A stretch of DNA of 64,000 nt from Thalassovita sp. (GTDB lineage Bacteria > Pseudomonadota > Alphaproteobacteria > Rhodobacterales > Rhodobacteraceae): positions 1 through 64,000 of the forward strand of contig JARGPB010000006.1 of the NCBI GenBank assembly GCA_029212905.1, written 5' to 3'. The position numbers and the translations under genes are program-made. The notes beneath the pieces were generated by a model, which made no database searches, was not told the DNA's origin, and saw nothing but the letters and a program-made list of their open reading frames with translations. Positions 59,711 through 64,000 of the stretch are shown here, in pieces (the stretch's first letter is position 1; each line of letters opens with the position of its first letter).

Positions 59711-60813
59711 CAGCCGATTTTCCCTCGGTTCTTGCCGATCTGGCCGCGATGCAGCAGCAGGTGATCCAGGATCACGCAGGCCATCATCGCCTCGCCCACG
59801 GGGACGGCGCGGATGCCGACGCAGGGGTCGTGGCGGCCCTTGGTGATGATCTCGGCGGCTTTGCCCGATTTGGTGATCGTCTGGCGGGTTTTCAGGATGG
59901 AGGACGTCGGTTTCACAGCGAAACGCACCACCAGATCCTGACCAGTGGAGATCCCGCCCAGGATGCCGCCCGCGTGGTTCGAGCTGAACACAGGCTGGCC
60001 GTCATTGCCCATGAAAATTTCGTCTGCGTTATCCTCGCCGGTGAGGGTCGCGGCGTTCATGCCTTCGCCGATTTCGACGCCTTTGACGGCGTTGATGGAC
60101 ATCATCGCGGCGGCCAGATCGGTGTCGATTTTACCGTAGATGGGGGCACCCAGACCGGCGGGCACACCTTTGGCGACCACCTCGACCACGGCGCCGACCG
60201 AGTTACCTGATTTGCGCAGCCCATCCAGATAAGCCGCCCAGTCATCGGCGGCCTGCGGATCGGGGCACCAGAACGGGTTCTGGTCGATCTGGTCCCAGTC
60301 AAACTGGTCGCGGTCAATGCCGTGGGGGCCGATCTGGGTCATGTAGCCTTTGATCTCGACGCCCGGCACCATGGCCTTGATCGCCTGACGGGCGATGCCG
60401 CCGGCGGCCACGCGGGCCGCAGTTTCGCGCGCCGACGAGCGCCCGCCGCCACGATAATCCCGAATACCGTATTTCTGCCAATAGGTGATGTCGGCGTGAC
60501 CGGGGCGGAATTTCTCGGCGATATCGCCGTAATCCTTGGAGCGCTGATCGGTGTTTTCGATCATCAGCTGAATCGGTGTGCCGGTGGTCTGACCCTCGAA
60601 CATACCGGACAGGATTTTCACCTGATCAGGTTCGCGCCGCTGAGTGGTGTATTTGCTGGTGCCGGGTTTGCGTTTGTCCAGCCAGTGCTGAATCTGCGTC
60701 TCATCCAGTGCAACACCCGGAGGACACCCGTCCACTGTCGCGCCCAATGCGGGCCCGTGGCTTTCGCCCCAAGTGGTGACGCGGAAAAGATGACCGAATG
60801 TATTCATGCTCAT
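59710..60813 (-). CDS. aroC: Chorismate synthase
   Basis: 367 residues from MSMNTFGHLF; this ATG is 7 bases after AAGGAG. Signature blocks are GESHGPALGATVDGCPPG, GRSSARETAARVAAGG with the FMN contacts, and GGILGGISTGQDLVVRFAVKPTSS. It converts EPSP to chorismate. First gene of a three-gene minus-strand row; divergent to the thiamine transport operon. Confidence 0.96.
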   Translation of the reverse strand: MSMNTFGHLFRVTTWGESHGPALGATVDGCPPGVALDETQIQHWLDKRKPGTSKYTTQRREPDQVKILSGMFEGQTTGTPIQLMIENTDQRSKDYGDIAEKFRPGHADITYWQKYGIRDYRGGGRSSARETAARVAAGGIARQAIKAMVPGVEIKGYMTQIGPHGIDRDQFDWDQIDQNPFWCPDPQAADDWAAYLDGLRKSGNSVGAVVEVVAKGVPAGLGAPIYGKIDTDLAAAMMSINAVKGVEIGEGMNAATLTGEDNADEIFMGNDGQPVFSSNHAGGILGGISTGQDLVVRFAVKPTSSILKTRQTITKSGKAAEIITKGRHDPCVGIRAVPVGEAMMACVILDHLLLHRGQIGKNRGKIG

Positions 60814-60906
60814 GGGGCGCTCCTTTGCAGGTGGAATAGCGGGGCGCGGGCCGCATCTCAAGCGGTTTTGCCTTGATCGCAAGGAGGGGCGGCGCTAGGT
60901 CTGCGG

Positions 60907-61000
60907 GTACCTCGGGGTGCCTGCCGTAGGTTATGGCGGGCTGAGATGCATGACGCGAACCCGTAGAACCTGAACCGGTTAAGACCGGCGGAGGGAAGGT
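60907..61000 (+). promoter_or_regulatory. TPP riboswitch (THI element)
   Basis: CTCGGGGTGCC (60911-60921), GGCTGAGATG (60939-60948), ACCCGTAGAACCTGAACC (60959-60976) and GGCGGAGGGAAGGT (60987-61000) follow the TPP aptamer in order and spacing. It lies 51 bp before thiB. No intrinsic terminator follows, so control of translation is more likely. Confidence 0.93.
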
Positions 61001-61050
61001 TTGGATATGTTCCATACAGTCTCCGCCCGTCGCAGAAATGGGGGATACCG

Positions 61051-62028
61051 ATGAAGTATCTTGCTCTTGCCTCGGGATTGTTTGCGGCCACCACGGCGGT
61101 GGCGGAAACGCCCGTTCTGACGATTTATACCTATGACAGCTTTGTGTCTGACTGGGGCCCCGGCCCGGCGGTCGAAAAGGCGTTCGAGGCCGAATGCGGC
61201 TGTGATCTGCAATTCGTGGGCGCGGGCGATGGGGCTGCCCTGCTGGGACGTATCAAGCTGGAGGGCGCGCGCACCAAGGCCGACATCGTGCTGGGGCTGG
61301 ACACGACCCTGACAGCGGATGTTGCTGCCACGGGGTTGTTCGCTGAACATTCGGTCAGCGCGGACTATGATTTGCCAGTGTCGTGGGATGACCTGCGCTT
61401 TGTGCCCTATGACTGGGGGTATTTTGCCTTCGTCAAGAATGCGGATCAGGCCGGGCCCACAAATTTTCGGGATCTGGCAGACAGTGACCTGAAGATCGTG
61501 ATTCAGGATCCGCGTAGTTCGACCCCCGGTCTGGGGCTGCTGATGTGGGTGAAAACCGCCTATGGCGATCAGGCCCCCGAGATCTGGGAGGCACTGTCCG
61601 ACAATATCGTCACCGTCACCAAAGGCTGGTCCGAGGCCTATGGCCTGTTCCTGGAGGGCGAGGCCGACATGGTGCTGTCCTATACGACCTCGCCGGCCTA
61701 TCACCTGATTGCCGAAGAGGACGCCTCGAAGGCAGCGGCGCAGTTCGACGAAGGCCACTATATGCAGATCGAAGTTGCCGGAAAGCTGGCGGGCTCGGAT
61801 CAGCAGGAACTGGCGGATCAATTCCTGTCCTTCATGGTGTCGGATGCATTCCAATCCCTGATTCCGACGACGAACTGGATGTACCCGGCGGTGATGCCAA
61901 AGGACGGGATGCCCACAGGATTCGAGACCCTGATTCAGCCTGAAAAGGCGCTGATCGTGCCTGCGGACATGGCCAACATGGTGCGCGATCAGGCGCTCGA
62001 GGAATGGCTGTCAGCGCTGTCCAAATAA
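61051..62028 (+). CDS. thiB: Thiamine ABC transporter substrate-binding protein
   Basis: 325 residues, signal peptide cleaved near TTAVAETP. LTIYTYDSFVSDWGPGPAVEKAFEAECG and ADIVLGLDTTLTADVAATGLF are ThiB-like, as is RSSTPGLGLLMWV. It binds thiamine or thiamine phosphates in the periplasm. It lies behind the TPP riboswitch and before thiP and thiQ, which confirms substrate. Confidence 0.95.
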   Translation: MKYLALASGLFAATTAVAETPVLTIYTYDSFVSDWGPGPAVEKAFEAECGCDLQFVGAGDGAALLGRIKLEGARTKADIVLGLDTTLTADVAATGLFAEHSVSADYDLPVSWDDLRFVPYDWGYFAFVKNADQAGPTNFRDLADSDLKIVIQDPRSSTPGLGLLMWVKTAYGDQAPEIWEALSDNIVTVTKGWSEAYGLFLEGEADMVLSYTTSPAYHLIAEEDASKAAAQFDEGHYMQIEVAGKLAGSDQQELADQFLSFMVSDAFQSLIPTTNWMYPAVMPKDGMPTGFETLIQPEKALIVPADMANMVRDQALEEWLSALSK

Positions 62029-63557
62029 GACGGTCCCTGCCGGGATTGGCGGTCGCGGCTTTGGTCGCGGCCTTTGTTGTGTGCTCGGTTGGGGCGGTGC
62101 TGTGGTTCGCGGGGGGCGGTGGTATGCCGAAACCCAGCGATTGGGCGGCGCTGCGCTTTACGGTCATGCAGGCGGCGCTGTCGGCCCTGTTTAGCGTTGG
62201 TCTGGCGATCCCCACGGCGCGCGCACTGGCAAGGCGCCGGTTCCCATTTCGAGGCGCGCTGATCACCCTGTTAGGGGCGCCATTCATCCTGCCAGTCATT
62301 GTTGCGGTGTTGGGCCTGTTGGCGGTTTTCGGACGGAACGGGGTGCTGAGTGATGTGCTGGCCCTGTTTGGCCTGCCTCCTCTCAGCATCTACGGGCTGC
62401 ATGGGGTGCTGCTGGCACATGTGTTTTTTAACCTGCCCTTAGCGACGCGGATCATCCTGCAAGGCTGGCAGTCCATACCAGGAGAGCAGTTCCGCTTGGC
62501 GGCCTCTTTGGGTATGGGACCGGCGCAGGTGTTGCGGTTCCTGGAATGGCCGATGCTAAGGGCAATGGCTCCCGGCGCCTTTCTGGCGGTGTTTGGTCTG
62601 TGCCTAAGCAGCTTTGCCGTGGTTCTGATGCTGGGCGGAGGTCCCAAGGCCACGACGCTGGAGCTGGCGATCTATCAGGCGTTTCGGTTCGAGTTTGATC
62701 TGGGGCGCGCGGCGACCTTGGCGGCCATCCAGGCGGCGCTGGTCGGGTCGGTGGTGTGGATCGGGCTGCGACTGAGCACGCAACAGGATCTGGGCGGTGG
62801 TCTGGACCGGGTGGTGCGGCGCAGCGACGTGAGCACCTGGGGGCTGCGTATACAGGACGGAGCGGTTCTGGTGCTGGTCTCGGGGTTTTTGCTGGTGCCG
62901 TTGGCGGTGATCGTGACCAAGGGGCTGGCGGGCCTGCCCCAAGTGCCCGTATCGGTTTGGCAGGCGTTCCAGGTTTCGGTGCTGGTGACGCTCAGCTCTA
63001 CGGCATTGGGGATCACGATGGCCCTGACGATTGCGGGGGCCTGTGTGCGGTTTCACTGGGCCGAGGTTCTGGGCATGATGGGGATCGCGGCCTCGCCGCT
63101 TGTTTTGGGGACGGGGTTGTTTCTGATGATCAACCCGTGGATCAGCCCATCCAGCCTGACATTCGCTGTGACGGCGCTGGTGAATGCGGTGATGATCCTG
63201 CCGTTTGCGCTGAGGATCATTGCGCCTGCCCTGCGCGGGATCGAGTCGGATTATGGGCGGCTGGCCGACAGCCTGGGCCTGACCGGATGGGCGCGGTTGC
63301 GCTATCTGATCCTGCCCCGAGCCCGACGGGCGATCGGTTTTGCTGCGGGGCTTTCGGCGGCGATGGCGATGGGGGATTTGGGTGTGGTGGCCTTGTTTGC
63401 GGACCCGACGCAGGCGACTCTGCCGCTTGAGATGTATCGCCTTATGGGGGCCTACCGGATGGAGGCCGCCTTTGGTGCGGCGCTGATCCTGCTGAGCGCC
63501 AGCCTGACCCTGTTCTGGATTTTTGACCAAGGAGGTCGCGGGAATGTTGACGCTTGA
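62004..63557 (+). CDS. thiP: Thiamine ABC transporter permease
   Basis: 517 residues, overlapping thiB by 25 bp. It is a fused double permease of about twelve helices, with two EAA-type loops: FRLAASLGMGPAQVLRFLEWPML and YGRLADSLGLTGWARLRYLILP. That is the ThiP plan. It overlaps thiQ by 14 bp. Confidence 0.93.
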   Translation: MAVSAVQIRRSLPGLAVAALVAAFVVCSVGAVLWFAGGGGMPKPSDWAALRFTVMQAALSALFSVGLAIPTARALARRRFPFRGALITLLGAPFILPVIVAVLGLLAVFGRNGVLSDVLALFGLPPLSIYGLHGVLLAHVFFNLPLATRIILQGWQSIPGEQFRLAASLGMGPAQVLRFLEWPMLRAMAPGAFLAVFGLCLSSFAVVLMLGGGPKATTLELAIYQAFRFEFDLGRAATLAAIQAALVGSVVWIGLRLSTQQDLGGGLDRVVRRSDVSTWGLRIQDGAVLVLVSGFLLVPLAVIVTKGLAGLPQVPVSVWQAFQVSVLVTLSSTALGITMALTIAGACVRFHWAEVLGMMGIAASPLVLGTGLFLMINPWISPSSLTFAVTALVNAVMILPFALRIIAPALRGIESDYGRLADSLGLTGWARLRYLILPRARRAIGFAAGLSAAMAMGDLGVVALFADPTQATLPLEMYRLMGAYRMEAAFGAALILLSASLTLFWIFDQGGRGNVDA

Positions 63558-64000
63558 AAATGCGCAGGTCCAGCAGGACGGGTTCCAGCTGAGCGCGGAT
63601 TTTTCAGTACCTGAGGGTGCGCGTGTCGCGGTGATCGGCCCGTCCGGCGCAGGGAAATCGACGCTGTTGGATGCAATCGCGGGGTTCCAGCCGCTGGCCC
63701 GCGGTAAGGTCATCCTGGCGGAACAGGACGTTACGGATGTGCCACCGGGAAAGCGGCCGGTTTCGATCTTGTTTCAAGACAATAACCTGTTCCCGCACCT
63801 GACGGCTGCGCAGAACGTGGGTCTGGGATTGCGGCCCGATCTGCGCCTGGACGCGCAACAGAAAGACCAGGTGCAGCAGGCTTTGGCACGGGTGGGGCTG
63901 CGCGGGATGGAGGCGCGCAAACCGGGCAAGCTTTCTGGCGGTCAGCAAAGCCGCGTCGCGCTGGCACGGGTCCTGGTGCAGGATCGGCCCTTGGTGCTGC
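63544..64000 (+). CDS. thiQ: Thiamine ABC transporter ATP-binding protein, 5' part
   Basis: ATG follows AAGGAGGTCGCGG. 152 codons are present before the window ends. Walker A GPSGAGKST, Q-loop ILFQDNNLFPHLT and signature LSGGQQSRVALARVL are seen; Walker B is cut at the edge. The compact N-terminus MLTLENAQ is that of ThiQ. Confidence 0.93.
   Translation, partial: MLTLENAQVQQDGFQLSADFSVPEGARVAVIGPSGAGKSTLLDAIAGFQPLARGKVILAEQDVTDVPPGKRPVSILFQDNNLFPHLTAAQNVGLGLRPDLRLDAQQKDQVQQALARVGLRGMEARKPGKLSGGQQSRVALARVLVQDRPLVL

Noticed and set aside
1..64000. CRISPR arrays, insertion sequences, prophage or toxin-antitoxin modules
   Set aside because: No regularly spaced repeats, transposase, integrase, phage structural gene or recognisable toxin pair was found on either strand.

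Overview
The window looks like chromosomal DNA of a Roseobacter-group alphaproteobacterium (Rhodobacteraceae). The evidence is the gene content and order: a petP-petR pair, an NDUFA9-like complex I protein, a NodH-type sulfotransferase, an lptC-lptA-lptB-hpf-ptsN row without rpoN, a compact paaABCDE operon, two polyamine-type ABC transporters, and high GC with mostly ATG starts. I see no insertion sequence, phage gene, integrase, CRISPR array or rRNA. One tRNA gene (Leu, CAG) and one TPP riboswitch are present.

Layout. 1-5556: an operon-like set of two glycosyltransferases, a Core-2/I-branching-type transferase and a NodH-like sulfotransferase, suggesting a sulfated surface glycan. 5544-9497 (minus): ptsN, hpf, lptB, lptA, lptC, a ribonuclease D-like exonuclease and tRNA-Leu. 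9641-21630: NDUFA9-like protein, uppP, gltD and gltB, mtgA, a glutathione transferase, queG, msrB and msrA. 21686-25028: an outer-membrane barrel protein, matB and a DMT permease.

25025-38883 is the largest functional block. It holds a minus-strand potFGHI-like importer with an FAD amine oxidoreductase, a divergent FadR-type regulator, a class III aminotransferase, an SMP-30-like protein and a second polyamine-type ABC transporter. A 10-base motif (AATTTGAYCA) occurs upstream of the potF operon, of the aminotransferase and of the second transporter, and may be a shared operator for the regulator. Together these genes probably import putrescine-like amines and deaminate them.

38971-50906: phoD, cobO, ilvE, petP-petR, a secreted protein of unknown function, an APH-like kinase, the isoprenoid row xseB-ispA-dxs with a translationally adjacent glycosyltransferase, two tandem small signal-peptide/membrane peptides, and an epimerase-like protein. 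51014-54665: paaABCDE behind a perfect 11-bp inverted repeat. 54714-60813: a VOC protein, amn, an HU protein, a DMT permease, and aroC-HD-AEC on the minus strand. 60907-64000: TPP riboswitch, thiB, thiP and the start of thiQ, which runs off the window.

Most of the window is core metabolism. The least explained elements are a dispersed repeat found at three gene 3' ends (GAGTATTT-N3-GCAAGATGAAA), the tandem small membrane peptides, the inverted repeats before paaA and between gltD and gltB, and the putative amine regulon operator. I found no convincing new multi-gene system. All positions and motifs were read by eye; no searches or folding programs were run.
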